From NCBI GenBank assembly GCA_003612525.1, contig RAZD01000019.1:1-64000 (forward strand): DNA of 64,000 nt, read 5' to 3'. The notes below the pieces were generated by a model. It searched no databases. It had not been told where the DNA came from and worked only from the letters and a program-made list of their open reading frames with translations. Shown here piece by piece: positions 36,887 through 47,347 of this stretch. Both the position numbers and the translations under genes were made by a program. Position 1 is the stretch's first letter. Each line of letters starts with the position of its first letter. Source of the DNA: a bacterium C-53. Its GTDB lineage: Bacteria > Bacillota > Clostridia > Lachnospirales > Lachnospiraceae.

Positions 36887-37208
36887 AATATATTCCCTGC
36901 TTGGTCTTGCGATGAAAGCAGGCAGTGTGGCAAGCGGTGAGTTTATGACGGAAAAATCGGTCAAATCCCATCGGGCTTCACTGGTAATTGTTGGTGATGA
37001 CGCTTCTGACAATACAAAGAAGATGTTTCGAAATATGTGTGAGTTTTATAAGGTTCCGATTTATATCTATGGCTCGAAAGAGGGGATTGGTCATGCGATC
37101 GGAAAAGAGTTTCGTGCGTCACTTGCAGTGACAGATCCAGGATTTGCAAACTCTCTCATGAAACATTTGGATTTGGAATGCGGAAGAAAAATGGAGGTAA
37201 TCGAATAG
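36873..37208 (+). CDS. L7Ae-family ribosomal-like protein YlxQ
   Basis: This 111-residue member of the L7Ae/L30e/S12e family binds kink-turn RNA (YlxQ/RplGA type). The core has IYSLLGLAMKAGSVASGEFMTEK and SLVIVGDDASDNTKKMF. The start is GTG 36873, ten bases after AAAGGAG; an in-frame TTG at 36864 is too close to the site. It overlaps rnpM by 14 bases and stops immediately before infB (no gap), so all are co-translated. The role in ribosome function is not established. Confidence 0.9.
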   Translation: MKQNKIYSLLGLAMKAGSVASGEFMTEKSVKSHRASLVIVGDDASDNTKKMFRNMCEFYKVPIYIYGSKEGIGHAIGKEFRASLAVTDPGFANSLMKHLDLECGRKMEVIE

Positions 37209-40200
37209 ATGGCAAAAATCAGAGTGCATGAATTGGCAAAAGAGATAAATAGAACCAGTAAGGAAGTCATGGAGTTTTTTACTGGAAAAGGAATGGAGAT
37301 AAAGAGCGCCATGTCTTCGGTTGAAGATGCGCAGGCGGATATGGCACGTCAGGAATTTGGCGTATCGCCCGGAAACCGAACGGAGAAAAAGGATGATACG
37401 GATGCAAAGCAAAATGAAGGCGTGAAGGCTGAAAAGCCGAAGGAAAAAAAGCAGGATAAGCCGGAACAGGCTCCCGTGAAGAAAAAGAAGCCGAACATTT
37501 CATTTGTAAGCAATACGTTTAACAGCAAGAATGCTGACCGCAGACAGGGCGGCAAAGGCCGCCAGGTGGGACAGATTGGCGGTTCACAGAATCAGGGACA
37601 GGGCCGTCCGGCACAGAAGCGCCCGGCAGGAAAGCTGCCCGAGAGTGGAAAATCCATGAAAGAGACGGTTGCAGCAGCATTTGAGGCGGCGATGGGCGAG
37701 ACCAAAAAAGCTCCTGCCAAAGCGCCGGCGCCGGAACCGGTACGCCAGGAAGTGAAACCAGCTCCGGTAAAAGACGAAACGGTTAAGCAGGAAACTGTAA
37801 AGACAGAAACCGTAAGAACGGAACCGGTAAAATCGGAGGAGAAAGTGACGCCGCCGCAGAAAGAACGGTCGACAGAACCGGCAAAGGCTGCGCCGGAAGC
37901 AAGGAATGAGACTTTGAAACCGCAGGGAGACCGTGCCGGAGACCGGAAAGTCTATGCATCTGGAAACAGAAACAATAATCAGAACCGCGGCAATCAGGAA
38001 CGGGGCGGACAGACCCGGAGCTATTCTGACAGAAACGGGCAGACAAGAAATTATCAGGACCGGAACAGTCAGGATAGACGGAACAATGAAAGAGGCGGAC
38101 AAAGAACAGGAGCCGGACAGTCAAATGGAAGAACGTATGCGGGAAATCAGGGCGGCTATCAGAACGGCCGCGGCAATAATCAAGGCGGGAACCGTGATTT
38201 CAGGAACGGTGATAATCGCGCGCAGGGTGGCAGAGGAAATGACAGACCGGGATTTCGATCCCAGGATTCAAAGAGAACTCTCTCTTTTGCCTCGGAAGCT
38301 GCAGGAAAAGAGCAGGAGAAGCATAGAAATGATCAGGACAGACGCCGCCAGAGTCAGGAGAAGCGTAAGAGAGACCTTGCATATGAGAGAGACGATGAAG
38401 TAAAGGCAAAGAAATTCAATCCGCACGGCTTTAACAAGCCGGAGAAGACAGCGGCGCCGCCGGAAGAGAAGATTAAAGTGATTACGCTGCCGGAGAGCCT
38501 GACTGTGAAAGAGCTTGCGGAAAAGATGAAGATACAGCCGGCGGCGATCGTGAAGAAACTGTTCCTTCAGGGAACGATCGTTACCGTAAATCAGGAAATA
38601 TCTTACGAACAGGCGGAGGAAATCGCAATTGAGTACGATATTATCTGTGAGAAAGAGGAGAAGATCGATGTCATTGCGGAACTTCTTAAGGAAGAGGAAG
38701 AAGATGAGGCAGCGATGACGAAGCGTCCGCCTGTTGTCTGTGTTATGGGCCACGTTGACCACGGAAAAACATCTCTTCTTGACGCGATTCGTAATACGAA
38801 CGTTACGGACCGGGAGGCTGGCGGCATTACGCAGCATATCGGAGCTTATGTTGTAAATATAAACGGAGAAAAGATTACCTTCCTGGATACGCCAGGTCAT
38901 GAGGCATTCACGGCAATGCGTATGCGCGGGGCAAACTCTACGGACATTGCGATTCTTGTCGTTGCGGCGGATGATGGTGTCATGCCGCAGACCATTGAGG
39001 CGATTAACCATGCGAAGGCGGCCGGAATTGAAATTATCGTAGCGGTAAATAAAATTGATAAACCAAGTGCGAATATAGACAGAGTGAAGCAGGAGCTTGC
39101 GGAATACGAACTGATTCCGGAAGACTGGGGCGGAAGCACCGTATTTGCGCCTGTGTCGGCGAAAACAGGAGAGGGCGTTGATCAGCTTCTGGAAATGATT
39201 CTTTTAACAGCCGAAATTCTTGAGTTAAAAGCAAATGCGAAACGTCAGGCAAGAGGCCTTGTAATTGAAGCCGAGCTTGACAAAGGGCGTGGCCCGGTTG
39301 CAACCGTGCTTGTACAGAAGGGTGTGCTTCATGTCGGTGATTTTATTGCGGCAGGTGCATGCCACGGCAAAGTAAGAGCGATGGTGGACGATAAGGGAAG
39401 ACGGGTAAAAGAGGCGGGCCCCTCCACTCCTGTGGAAATTCTGGGTCTTAATGATGTGCCGAATGCGGGTGAGATTTTTGTTTCCCCGGATAATGATAAA
39501 GAAGCAAAGAATTTTGCCGAGACCTTTATCTCACAGAATAAGGTAAAACTGCTTGATGATACGAAACAGAAGATGTCCTTAGACGATCTGTTCAGCCAGA
39601 TTAAAGAAGGAAATTTAAAGGAATTGAATCTGATCGTGAAAGCGGATGTGCAGGGGTCTGTGGAAGCTGTGAAACAGAGTCTTGTCAAATTAAGCAATGA
39701 GGAAGTTGTCGTGAAAATTATTCACGGCGGAGTCGGAGCAATCAATGAATCCGACGTAATTCTTGCATCGGCGTCCAATGCGATAATTATCGGATTTAAT
39801 GTACGCCCGGATGCTACGGCTAAGGCGACAGCAGAGTCGGAAGGCGTGGATGTACGCCTCTATAAGGTAATTTATCAGGCAATTGAGGATGTAGAGGCAG
39901 CAATGAAAGGTATGCTTGATCCTGTATATGAGGAGAAAGTCATTGGACACGGAGAAATTCGTCAGATTTTCAAGGCATCCGGTGTGGGGAATATTGCAGG
40001 TTCCTATGTGCTTGACGGTGTATTTGAGCGAGGCTGCTCCGTTCGTATTTCGAGAGAAGGGGAGCAGATTTTTGAAGGTGCGCTTGCATCGCTTAAGAGA
40101 TTTAAAGATGATGTGAAAGAGGTAAAGGCCGGATTTGAATGTGGTCTTGTATTTGAAGGCTTCGGTGATTTTGCAGAGCTTGATCAGGTAGAGGCCTACA

Positions 40201-40223
40201 AAATGGTACAGGTGCCGCGATAA
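37209..40223 (+). CDS. infB: Translation initiation factor IF-2
   Basis: This 1004-residue GTPase places initiator tRNA on the 30S subunit. The layout has an IF2_N helix domain (1-55, [20 protein letters not shown]). A long low-complexity linker (about 60-410) is rich first in Lys/Pro/Val-Glu and then in Arg/Asn/Gly/Gln. A second IF2_N domain follows (about 415-490), then the G domain with P-loop GHVDHGKTS near 513, DTPGHE and NKID, and β-barrel domains to the C-terminus. The Arg-Gly-Asn linker is unusually long, giving a total above the usual 700-900. It starts at the base after the ylxQ stop. Confidence 0.96.
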   Translation: MAKIRVHELAKEINRTSKEVMEFFTGKGMEIKSAMSSVEDAQADMARQEFGVSPGNRTEKKDDTDAKQNEGVKAEKPKEKKQDKPEQAPVKKKKPNISFVSNTFNSKNADRRQGGKGRQVGQIGGSQNQGQGRPAQKRPAGKLPESGKSMKETVAAAFEAAMGETKKAPAKAPAPEPVRQEVKPAPVKDETVKQETVKTETVRTEPVKSEEKVTPPQKERSTEPAKAAPEARNETLKPQGDRAGDRKVYASGNRNNNQNRGNQERGGQTRSYSDRNGQTRNYQDRNSQDRRNNERGGQRTGAGQSNGRTYAGNQGGYQNGRGNNQGGNRDFRNGDNRAQGGRGNDRPGFRSQDSKRTLSFASEAAGKEQEKHRNDQDRRRQSQEKRKRDLAYERDDEVKAKKFNPHGFNKPEKTAAPPEEKIKVITLPESLTVKELAEKMKIQPAAIVKKLFLQGTIVTVNQEISYEQAEEIAIEYDIICEKEEKIDVIAELLKEEEEDEAAMTKRPPVVCVMGHVDHGKTSLLDAIRNTNVTDREAGGITQHIGAYVVNINGEKITFLDTPGHEAFTAMRMRGANSTDIAILVVAADDGVMPQTIEAINHAKAAGIEIIVAVNKIDKPSANIDRVKQELAEYELIPEDWGGSTVFAPVSAKTGEGVDQLLEMILLTAEILELKANAKRQARGLVIEAELDKGRGPVATVLVQKGVLHVGDFIAAGACHGKVRAMVDDKGRRVKEAGPSTPVEILGLNDVPNAGEIFVSPDNDKEAKNFAETFISQNKVKLLDDTKQKMSLDDLFSQIKEGNLKELNLIVKADVQGSVEAVKQSLVKLSNEEVVVKIIHGGVGAINESDVILASASNAIIIGFNVRPDATAKATAESEGVDVRLYKVIYQAIEDVEAAMKGMLDPVYEEKVIGHGEIRQIFKASGVGNIAGSYVLDGVFERGCSVRISREGEQIFEGALASLKRFKDDVKEVKAGFECGLVFEGFGDFAELDQVEAYKMVQVPR

Positions 40224-40263
40224 GCCGGTAGACATCCGGCGGAAAGGCTTGGTATAATAATAA

Positions 40264-40659
40264 ATGAGAAAAAACAGTATTAAAAATACGCGGATTAACG
40301 GGGAAGTGGCGAGGGCGCTCGCGGATATTATCCGTTTGGAGATTAAGGATCCCAGAGTCGGTCCCCTGACATCCGTAACATCGGTGGATGTAACGCCGGA
40401 TCTTAAGTTTTGTAAAGCTTATATCAGTGTGTTAGGCGATGCTGAGACCGGCAGTGCGACGATTGAAGGATTGAAAAGCGCCGAGGGCTTTATCCGCAGG
40501 CAGCTTGCAAAAACAGTAAATTTGCGGAATACGCCTGAAATTCAGTTTATATTGGATTCTTCCATCGAATATGGCGTGCATATGTCGAAAATGATTGACG
40601 ATGTTGTGAAGAATCTTCCGGCGGGAGGAGAGGAAAATGAATCTGTTGACAATATGTAA
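40264..40659 (+). CDS. rbfA: Ribosome-binding factor A
   Basis: This 131-residue KH-like cold-adaptation factor assists 16S 5'-end processing. Motifs are RINGEVARALADIIRLEIKDPRV, VTPDLKFCKAYISVLG and LRNTPEIQFILDSSIEYG. It lies 40 bp after infB, and its end overlaps nrnA by 23 bases. The ATG at 40264 has only a weak purine-rich stretch upstream, so translation may rely on coupling to infB. Confidence 0.94.
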   Translation: MRKNSIKNTRINGEVARALADIIRLEIKDPRVGPLTSVTSVDVTPDLKFCKAYISVLGDAETGSATIEGLKSAEGFIRRQLAKTVNLRNTPEIQFILDSSIEYGVHMSKMIDDVVKNLPAGGEENESVDNM

Positions 40660-41602
40660 GGATGCGAAAAGAATTGGTATCGCCGGCCATTTACGGCCGG
40701 ATGGGGATTGTGTCGGGGCGTCTCTTGCGCTGTATGGTTTTTTGAAAAAGGTATATCCGATGGCACAGGTGGACTTGTTTCTTGAGAAGCCATCGGAGGT
40801 ATTCTCCTATCTGAAAGGCTATGATGAGATACGTTCTGATTATGGAAAAGAGGAGGAATACGATGTATTTATTGCGCTTGATTCCTCGGATACGGAGCGG
40901 CTGGGAGAAGCGCTCATGTATTTTAACTGTGCAAAAGAGACGGTCTGCATTGACCATCATATCAGCAATAAAGGGTTTGGCACACATCGTTTTCTTGTGC
41001 CAACGGCAAGCGCTACATCGGAGATTGTATACGATATCATTGATAAGGAATATATGGATGTGGAAATCGCGAAGGCAGTTTATACCGGAATTATCCACGA
41101 TACCGGGGTGTTCCAGTATTCAAACACGACGAAAAGAACATTTGAAATTGCCGGAGATTTGATTTCATACGGATTTGATTTTTCAAAGATTATTGATGAG
41201 ACCTTTTATCAGAAAACGTATATACAGAATCAGATTCTGGGAAGGGCGGTCCTTGAGAGCATTCTCTTTATGGGCGGAAGATGCATTGTCAGCGCTGTCG
41301 ACCAGAAAATGATGAAATTTTACCATGTGACACCGAAAGACCTTGACGGAATTATAAACCAGCTTCGCATAACAAAAGGCGTTGACTGTGCAATTTTCCT
41401 GTATGAGACGGGCGTTTTGGAATATAAGGTAAGCATGCGTTCAAATGATTTGGTGGATGTAGCTGCGATTGCCGCGGTATTTGGCGGCGGTGGCCACAAG
41501 AAGGCGGCGGGGTGCACCATGAACGGTACATTCCATGATGTCATCAATAATATTTCGGGTTACATTGAAAGTCAGCTGAATGAGCAGGAAAAAGAAGTAT
41601 GA
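40637..41602 (+). CDS. nrnA: DHH phosphoesterase NrnA (oligoribonuclease/pAp phosphatase)
   Basis: This 321-residue DHH/DHHA1 protein degrades nano-RNA and hydrolyses 3'-phosphoadenosine 5'-phosphate. Metal-binding motifs are HLRPDGDCVGAS (I), ALDSSD (II), the DHH motif IDHHISNKGFG (III) and IIHDTGVFQYSN (IV). The substrate-binding GGGGHKKAAGC closes the DHHA1 domain. GGCGGGAGGAGAG precedes ATG 40637 inside rbfA. It overlaps truB by four bases (ATGA). The position between rbfA and truB is typical of Firmicutes. Confidence 0.93.
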   Translation: MNLLTICKDAKRIGIAGHLRPDGDCVGASLALYGFLKKVYPMAQVDLFLEKPSEVFSYLKGYDEIRSDYGKEEEYDVFIALDSSDTERLGEALMYFNCAKETVCIDHHISNKGFGTHRFLVPTASATSEIVYDIIDKEYMDVEIAKAVYTGIIHDTGVFQYSNTTKRTFEIAGDLISYGFDFSKIIDETFYQKTYIQNQILGRAVLESILFMGGRCIVSAVDQKMMKFYHVTPKDLDGIINQLRITKGVDCAIFLYETGVLEYKVSMRSNDLVDVAAIAAVFGGGGHKKAAGCTMNGTFHDVINNISGYIESQLNEQEKEV

Positions 41603-42507
41603 TAAACGGAATTATCAATGTACATAAGGAAGCCGGCTATACTTCGCATGATGTTGTTGGAAAATTAAGAGGAATTCTGCACCAGAAGAAAATCGGACAT
41701 ACGGGAACACTTGACCCGGATGCGGAGGGAGTGCTTCCTGTATGTCTTGGAAATGCCACAAAGTTATGTGATATGCTTGTAAATAAGGAGAAAACGTATG
41801 AAGTGAGGTTCCGGCTGGGCATTACGACCGACACGCAGGATATGTCAGGAACTGTGACGGAGGAACGTCTGGTTTTTGTTACACCGGAGGAAGCCGGGGC
41901 AGCGGTTATGGAATTCGTCGGAGCGTATGACCAGATTCCGCCGATGTATTCTGCGAAGAAGGTGGATGGTAAGAAACTTTATGAGCTTGCGCGCGAAGGG
42001 AAAGTTGTCGAAAGAAAGCCCTGTCATGTCACCATTCATTCGATTGTGATAAAAGATATGGCGCTTCCTTATATTGAGATGGAGGTTTGCTGTTCAAAGG
42101 GTACGTATATCAGAACCCTCTGCCATGATATCGGCAGAAAGCTTTCCTGTGGTGCGGCAATGGAAGCCTTAAAGCGGACAAAATCAGGTAAATTTGACAT
42201 TGAAAACAGTGTAAGTCTTGCACAGATTGAGGCGCTTGCAAAAGAGGGACGCATCGGAGACATACTGATTCCTGTGGAGGAGATGCTTGATGAATATCCG
42301 AAGCTTACAGTGCGTGAGGAGGCTGAGAAGCTGCTATACAACGGAAATGCACTGCCATGCGGCAGTTTTTCCGATGTGCCGGAAGCGGATAAAAGTGCGT
42401 CTGGAGTGCGTATATATGCTCCGAATGGTGATTTTACCGCGATTTACCGTTATAATAAAGAAGATGAGAGGTTTGTTCCGGTAAAGATGTTTCGAACGGA
42501 ATCGTAA
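41599..42507 (+). CDS. truB: tRNA pseudouridine-55 synthase TruB
   Basis: This 302-residue enzyme makes Ψ55 in the TψC loop. Catalytic D39 lies in HTGTLDPDAEGVLPV; KTYEVRFRLGITTDTQD, then QIPPMYSAKKVDGKKLYELAREG, and SKGTYIRTLCHDIG are family landmarks. A C-terminal PUA-like part follows. The ATG overlaps the nrnA stop. Seven bases separate its stop from ribF. Confidence 0.95.
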   Translation: MINGIINVHKEAGYTSHDVVGKLRGILHQKKIGHTGTLDPDAEGVLPVCLGNATKLCDMLVNKEKTYEVRFRLGITTDTQDMSGTVTEERLVFVTPEEAGAAVMEFVGAYDQIPPMYSAKKVDGKKLYELAREGKVVERKPCHVTIHSIVIKDMALPYIEMEVCCSKGTYIRTLCHDIGRKLSCGAAMEALKRTKSGKFDIENSVSLAQIEALAKEGRIGDILIPVEEMLDEYPKLTVREEAEKLLYNGNALPCGSFSDVPEADKSASGVRIYAPNGDFTAIYRYNKEDERFVPVKMFRTES

Positions 42508-42513
42508 ACAGAT

Positions 42514-43449
42514 ATGATAAAATGGATTGGAACGGAAAATTTCAGAATAGAAGAGAAAACGGCAGTTACGATTGGAAAATTTGACGGGATTCATTCCGGG
42601 CACCAGAAACTTTTAGATCAGGTCCTGAGCTGTCGCGCAAAGGGGTACAGGACGGCCGTTTTTACATTTGAAAAGTCATTGAGCGAGTTTTTCACAGGAA
42701 AAGGAAGTGTCCTTACAACCAATCAGGAAAAGGAAGAATATCTTGCAGAAATTGGCATTGACATTTTGGTGGAATTTCCGGTGAATGATCAGACCGTATC
42801 CATCGAGCCGGAGGAATTCATAAGACGGATTCTGAAAGCGCAGATGAATGCGGGAATTGTGATTGCAGGGTATGACTGCAGCTATGGATACCGCGGCAGA
42901 GGTGATTTTTCCCTTTTGGAAAGGATGGGAAACGAATTATCCTATCAGACAGTTCTGGTGGAAAAAGAATTGTATGAAGGAAGGGAAATCAGTTCCACTT
43001 ATGTGCGAAGTGAAGTGGAGAAGGGAAATATGGAGCTTGTGGAACAGCTTTTAAAAAGACCTTATTCCATTTACGGCAGGGTAGCGCATGGCAGAAAGCT
43101 TGGACGACAGCTGTCAATGCCGACGCTGAATCTGCTGCCGGATAAAAATAAGCTGCTCCCGCCGTTTGGCGTCTATATGTCGCATGTGAAGGTCGGGACG
43201 CAGGAATATGACGGAATTACGAATATCGGTTGTAAGCCAACAGTGACCGATCAGAAAATTCCGGTAGTCGAAACGTATCTTTATGATTTCGATGATGATT
43301 TGTACGGAGAGAATATTGAGGTGTCTCTTCTTCATTATGAGAGACCGGAAAAGAAATTTGCATCTGTTTTTGAATTAAAGGAACATCTTAAGAAAGATTT
43401 GGATGCAGGGGAGAAGTACCGGCGTGTCCGGGGGAGGAAATACAAATGA
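42514..43449 (+). CDS. ribF: Bifunctional riboflavin kinase/FAD synthetase
   Basis: This 311-residue enzyme converts riboflavin to FMN and FAD. The N-terminal nucleotidyltransferase domain has IGKFDGIHSGHQKLLDQ and ISSTYVRSEVEKG; the C-terminal flavokinase domain has GRVAHGRKLGRQLSMPT and GITNIGCKPT. Flavin supply suits the flavodiiron and FAD enzymes elsewhere in the window, though the gene is housekeeping. The stop overlaps the Na/Pi transporter ATG by four bases. Confidence 0.95.
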   Translation: MIKWIGTENFRIEEKTAVTIGKFDGIHSGHQKLLDQVLSCRAKGYRTAVFTFEKSLSEFFTGKGSVLTTNQEKEEYLAEIGIDILVEFPVNDQTVSIEPEEFIRRILKAQMNAGIVIAGYDCSYGYRGRGDFSLLERMGNELSYQTVLVEKELYEGREISSTYVRSEVEKGNMELVEQLLKRPYSIYGRVAHGRKLGRQLSMPTLNLLPDKNKLLPPFGVYMSHVKVGTQEYDGITNIGCKPTVTDQKIPVVETYLYDFDDDLYGENIEVSLLHYERPEKKFASVFELKEHLKKDLDAGEKYRRVRGRKYK

Positions 43450-45110
43450 GTGTTGGGATTCTTTTATCGATGGCAGGTGGTCTCGGCCTGTTCCTGATGG
43501 GAATGAAGCTGATGAGTGACGGAATCGAGAAAGCTGCCGGTGCAAAGCTGAGAGATATTCTGGAAATCTTTACAAAAAACCGCTTTATCGGAATGATCGT
43601 CGGTGTGATTTTCACAGCGATCATCCAATCGTCAAGCGCCTGTACCGTCATGGTAGTAAGCTTTGTCAATTCAGGGCTTATGAGTCTTTATCAGGCAGCG
43701 GGCGTAATCTTCGGCGCCAATATCGGTACAACTGTGACTTCGCAGCTTGTATCATTTAATCTGTCGGAAGCCGCTCCGGTGTTTCTGCTTGGCGGCGTTC
43801 TCTTTACTATGTTTTCCAAAAATGAAACGGTGAAAAAGCTTGCGAATATTGTAGCCGGATTCGGTGTTCTGTTTCTGGGGCTTTCCCAGATGTCAGGTGC
43901 GATGGCGGGGCTGAAAGATATGCCGCAGGTAATCTCTATTTTAAGCTCGCTTCAGAGTCCGTTGTTTGCGATTGTAGTCGGTACGGTGCTGACGGCAATT
44001 ATTCAGAGTTCTTCTGTAACCGTAAGTATCGTGCTGCTGATGGCAAATCAGGGACTTCTCGATCTTAATATCTGTATGTTTATTATTTTGGGATGTAACA
44101 TCGGTGCATGTACCTCCGCGCTTCTTGCAAGTTTTGCAGGAAAGAAGGATGCAAAGCGTGCCGCTATGATTCATTTTCTTTTCAACGTGATTGGCACGAT
44201 GATCATGTATGTGATTCTGATGATCGGAATGGATCAGGTGCTTGCTATAATCCATGCGGTTTCAGGAGATAATGCAGGAAGATGTATTGCGAATGCACAT
44301 ACATTGTTTAAAATTTTCCAGGTTATTATTTTACTGCCATTTTCAAATGGCATCGTGAAACTGACGTATCTCCTTGTGCCGGGCGAGGACAAGAAGGTCG
44401 GATACCGTGCGAGTTTTCAGCTTAAATATATTGGAGAAAAGGCAATCTTTTCCCCGGCGACGGCTGTTGTAGAGGCAATCAAAGAGTTAGAGCGAATGGC
44501 TTCGCTTGCAAGTGAAAATCTGAACAGAGCGATGAATGCACTGATTACGCTTGATGAGGATGATATCCGGGAAGTGTATGAGGTTGAAAAGAATATTGAT
44601 TTCCTGAATCATGCAATTACCAATTACCTTGTGAAAGTGAATCAACTGAATCTTCCGGTAGAGGATATTAAGAGCATCAGCTCCCTGTTTCATGTGGTAA
44701 ATGATATTGAGCGTATTGGCGATCATGCTGAGAATGTAGTCGATTGTGCCGTTCAGCGGAGAGAAAGCGGTGTTGTTTTCAGCCCGCAGGCTCAGAGCGA
44801 GCTCGGTGACATTCTGGGAATGGTGAATAAGATCATGCAGTATTCCATTGAGATGTTCTCGAAAAATACGGAGGAGCATATGAAAGACATTCTCCGTCTC
44901 GAAGATGCCATTGATGATAAGGAACGAAGGCTTCAGGAGGCGCATGTGGAGCGCCTGGCCCGGAATGAGTGTACCCCGGAAGCCGGCATGCTTTATTCTG
45001 ACATCGTATCAGGACTTGAGCGTGTGGCAGATCATGCAACGAATATTGCCTTTTCAATTCTGGATGATGAGGAGCAGAAGAATCTGAAAAATGTAGCGAA
45101 GCAGTTATAA
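43446..45110 (+). CDS. Na/Pi cotransporter family protein with PhoU-like domain
   Basis: This 554-residue protein has an N-terminal inverted-repeat Na/Pi-cotransporter domain of about eight helices. The paired family motifs are QSSSACTVMVVSFVNSGLM and QSSSVTVSIVLLMANQGLL. The C-terminal half (about 345-550) is two PhoU-like helical bundles with HVVNDIERIGDHAENV and VSGLERVADHATNIA. It imports phosphate, or is regulated by phosphate, at the membrane. It is translationally coupled to ribF through ATGA, an operon tail not universal in Firmicutes. Confidence 0.9.
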   Translation: MSVGILLSMAGGLGLFLMGMKLMSDGIEKAAGAKLRDILEIFTKNRFIGMIVGVIFTAIIQSSSACTVMVVSFVNSGLMSLYQAAGVIFGANIGTTVTSQLVSFNLSEAAPVFLLGGVLFTMFSKNETVKKLANIVAGFGVLFLGLSQMSGAMAGLKDMPQVISILSSLQSPLFAIVVGTVLTAIIQSSSVTVSIVLLMANQGLLDLNICMFIILGCNIGACTSALLASFAGKKDAKRAAMIHFLFNVIGTMIMYVILMIGMDQVLAIIHAVSGDNAGRCIANAHTLFKIFQVIILLPFSNGIVKLTYLLVPGEDKKVGYRASFQLKYIGEKAIFSPATAVVEAIKELERMASLASENLNRAMNALITLDEDDIREVYEVEKNIDFLNHAITNYLVKVNQLNLPVEDIKSISSLFHVVNDIERIGDHAENVVDCAVQRRESGVVFSPQAQSELGDILGMVNKIMQYSIEMFSKNTEEHMKDILRLEDAIDDKERRLQEAHVERLARNECTPEAGMLYSDIVSGLERVADHATNIAFSILDDEEQKNLKNVAKQL

Positions 45111-45158
45111 AGTCTGTGATCGGTTGAAAGATATTATTTTTAGAATGCTTTTCTTACT

Positions 45159-45887
45159 CTAATCAAGAATATCCGGGATAGTTACCGGTTTTTTCGTGCC
45201 GAATGCATGAAAATTATTCTGAAGGTCACAGGTTGCAAGCAGTACGTCTTCGATGTGGTTAAAACCTTGTCCTTTGATCTGATTTTCAAGCCATTTTATA
45301 TCTTTTCCGGAATGAAGGAGATTTTTTTCCATCACTTTTCCGTCAATGATCAGATTGGCGGAGAGTGATTCTAATGGGAGGTTCAGATTTAAGTCCGCCG
45401 GGTTCAGGGGACGCTCGGTGGATTTTGGGAGGAAACTGATTTTGCCGTTTGGCTCTAAGAGCGCCGTCTGAATTTTGGACAGATCGAAATAGCCATTGAT
45501 ACGGCACTGGGCGAGAAATTCGTTGATATCTATTTTGGCGCGGCTCAGATTCTTTTTATATAGTTTGTCATTGTCATATAGGATGACCGGCTTTCCATCG
45601 ATAAACCGGCGGAACCAGACGGATTTATCACAGAAAAAGGACAGCGCAACGGAAGCTATGGCATAGACGACCATAGCGGTAAGCGGCTGCAGGAAGTTAT
45701 CTTCAAGTGAAGTGGCCATTTCAGCGGCGATGGAACCGATTGTAATTCCATTGATATAGTCAAACATGCTGAGTTCTGACATCTGACGGCAGCCCATGAG
45801 TTTGGTGAGAATAAAAAGCACGACTATTGAGCCGACGGACAGACAGACAACATAAAAAATTTCCTGCATAGAAGTTCTCCTTGTCAA
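45159..45887 (-). CDS. YetF-like DUF421 membrane protein
   Basis: This 242-residue protein has three N-terminal membrane helices (residues 10-85, with GCRQMSELSMFDYINGITIGS) and a cytoplasmic DUF421 part containing GKPVILYDNDKLYKKNLSRAKI and a DUF3290-like tail. In Bacillus, YetF/YdfS proteins affect spore and membrane properties. The function is unknown and no catalytic motif is visible. The gene converges with the Na/Pi gene; the 48-bp gap holds no clear terminator. Confidence 0.85.
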   Translation of the reverse strand: MTRRTSMQEIFYVVCLSVGSIVVLFILTKLMGCRQMSELSMFDYINGITIGSIAAEMATSLEDNFLQPLTAMVVYAIASVALSFFCDKSVWFRRFIDGKPVILYDNDKLYKKNLSRAKIDINEFLAQCRINGYFDLSKIQTALLEPNGKISFLPKSTERPLNPADLNLNLPLESLSANLIIDGKVMEKNLLHSGKDIKWLENQIKGQGFNHIEDVLLATCDLQNNFHAFGTKKPVTIPDILD

Positions 45888-45903
45888 TTTATAGGATAGG
45901 CCG

Positions 45904-45946
45904 GTGCAGACTGTCGGAGAGGGATTGTCTTTCCGACGGCCTGCAC
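45904..45946. other. Imperfect inverted repeat between the two minus-strand genes
   Basis: Arms GTGCAG...GTCGGA and TCCGAC...CTGCAC enclose about a dozen bases. No T run follows on the minus strand, so it may be a processing hairpin or weak terminator of the SpoIID-like transcript. Confidence 0.4.
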
Positions 45947-45993
45947 TTTTGTATTAGGATATCCGGAAATTTTTTTATTATACAAAGGTTTTG

Positions 45994-47241
45994 TTAATAT
46001 GGTTCTGCAATTCTTGTTACGCCTACATACACATTTGAAATTTTATACCAGGTTGGAAAATCGACAATGCCTGTAGCGGGGAGATCAAAAACAGACTGGA
46101 ATACGCGCACAGCTTCCTCGGTTGCGGGACCGAAGATTCCATCCACACTTATTTTCGGAATCAGCGTAAAATTATCGGAAATCCGGTTGAGCTGCATCTG
46201 CATCTGACGGACTTTGGGACCTCTTGAACCGACGGAAAGATCTGTTCCGGGCCATGAGGAAGGGATGCCGGCTATTTCATCAGCCGTGTTGATGTACAGG
46301 GTGGAGCCGTAATAGTAGCGCAGAATCTGAATCGGCGTATAGCCTTCCTCACCGAGGAATTTTGAACCCCACTGCGTCATTCCGTTTTCGCATGTGGCGC
46401 GCTGTCCGTCACAGTACCAGGTAAAGATCGGCTGGGAAACGCCTGGTTTTGAGAGGTAATGGTTAATCAGTTCATCTACGATTCTGTCAATATTCTCGAA
46501 TGTGTTTCTGCCAGGCATCCACTTTTGGTCATATGCGGTTGAGGACGTAATTGTGAAATCTTTTAGTTTATTCCGATACCACTCGGTATAGACACGGTTT
46601 AAAGTGAATGACATAATGGCAAGAACATTTGCGCGTATCGTATCCGCGGGCCATGTGGCATAAATTTCCGATGCGGCGACATTTTTGATATAGTCGGGAT
46701 AGCGCACATAGTAGTTCATGGCGGTGGAATCATCCGGTACGCCGTCATGAACAATTACATATTCCGGAACCACTACTCTGCTTAATACGATCTCCCCGGT
46801 CTCTTCAACCGGTTTTATCAGAGCTTCTGCGATCTTTGGAGGATAATCTCCGTAGAGTGTGTGCGGCGGAATTACATAGTTTTCACTGTCACCGGATACA
46901 CTAACCGGGTTTAAACGAATCGTCTGTACCGCTTCTTCACCGGAGAGGAGCTGTGCCCCTGATATATAGGCAGGCTCATATCCTTCCGCTTCAATTTTTA
47001 TATTATATTCGGAGTAAGGCTGTGACGGGGGTTCGGGTTCCAGACTATATTCAATCGGCGGTGTGGGCAGGTCCAGTATATCTGTTTTCCCGACTGCATT
47101 TGTTTCAACTGTCTCAATGGGAGTTTCGGGAGTTCCCGTATTGGAAATGGTGACTTCGGCATTTGGAATCGGTATCATCCCCTGTGTGGAAGTGACATTT
47201 ACCAAAAGTCTTCCAACATCTGTTCCTGTATTTGTATCCAT
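45994..47241 (-). CDS. SpoIID-like protein with one peptidoglycan-binding domain
   Basis: This 415-residue paralogue of the 606-residue protein at 16693-18513 has a β-sandwich of carboxypeptidase-regulatory type (1-95), a SpoIID-like domain (about 170-325; YPDYIKNVAASEIYATWPADT and TQWGSKFLGEEGYTPIQILRYYYG) and one PG_binding_1 module (about 335-405). LysM repeats are absent. Like its paralogue it lacks a signal peptide, starting MDTNTGTDVGRLLVNV. The catalytic-type glutamate (ASEI) is conserved. Likely a spore or sporangium wall protein; the no-signal architecture suggests mother-cell deposition or lysis release. Confidence 0.8.
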   Translation of the reverse strand: MDTNTGTDVGRLLVNVTSTQGMIPIPNAEVTISNTGTPETPIETVETNAVGKTDILDLPTPPIEYSLEPEPPSQPYSEYNIKIEAEGYEPAYISGAQLLSGEEAVQTIRLNPVSVSGDSENYVIPPHTLYGDYPPKIAEALIKPVEETGEIVLSRVVVPEYVIVHDGVPDDSTAMNYYVRYPDYIKNVAASEIYATWPADTIRANVLAIMSFTLNRVYTEWYRNKLKDFTITSSTAYDQKWMPGRNTFENIDRIVDELINHYLSKPGVSQPIFTWYCDGQRATCENGMTQWGSKFLGEEGYTPIQILRYYYGSTLYINTADEIAGIPSSWPGTDLSVGSRGPKVRQMQMQLNRISDNFTLIPKISVDGIFGPATEEAVRVFQSVFDLPATGIVDFPTWYKISNVYVGVTRIAEPY

Positions 47242-47295
47242 GATTCTGCTCCAAAAGGATTCATTGATTTAATATATGCATGCGGGCGCAGACTG

Positions 47296-47324
47296 TTGAC
47301 AAAGAGGGTAGAAGCTGTTAAGGT
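47296..47324 (+). promoter_or_regulatory. Possible promoter of the flavodiiron gene
   Basis: TTGACA (47296-47301), a 17-base spacer and a weak TAAGGT (47319-47324), 24 bases before the start. The -10 is poor, so confidence is limited. Confidence 0.4.
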
Positions 47325-47347
47325 AGGGCATAAGGAGGATATGGAGC

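Noticed and set aside
37380-38400. Low-complexity repeats in infB considered as an insertion
   Set aside because: The Lys/Pro and Arg/Gly/Asn-rich linker is a normal, variable part of IF-2 and the frame is continuous.
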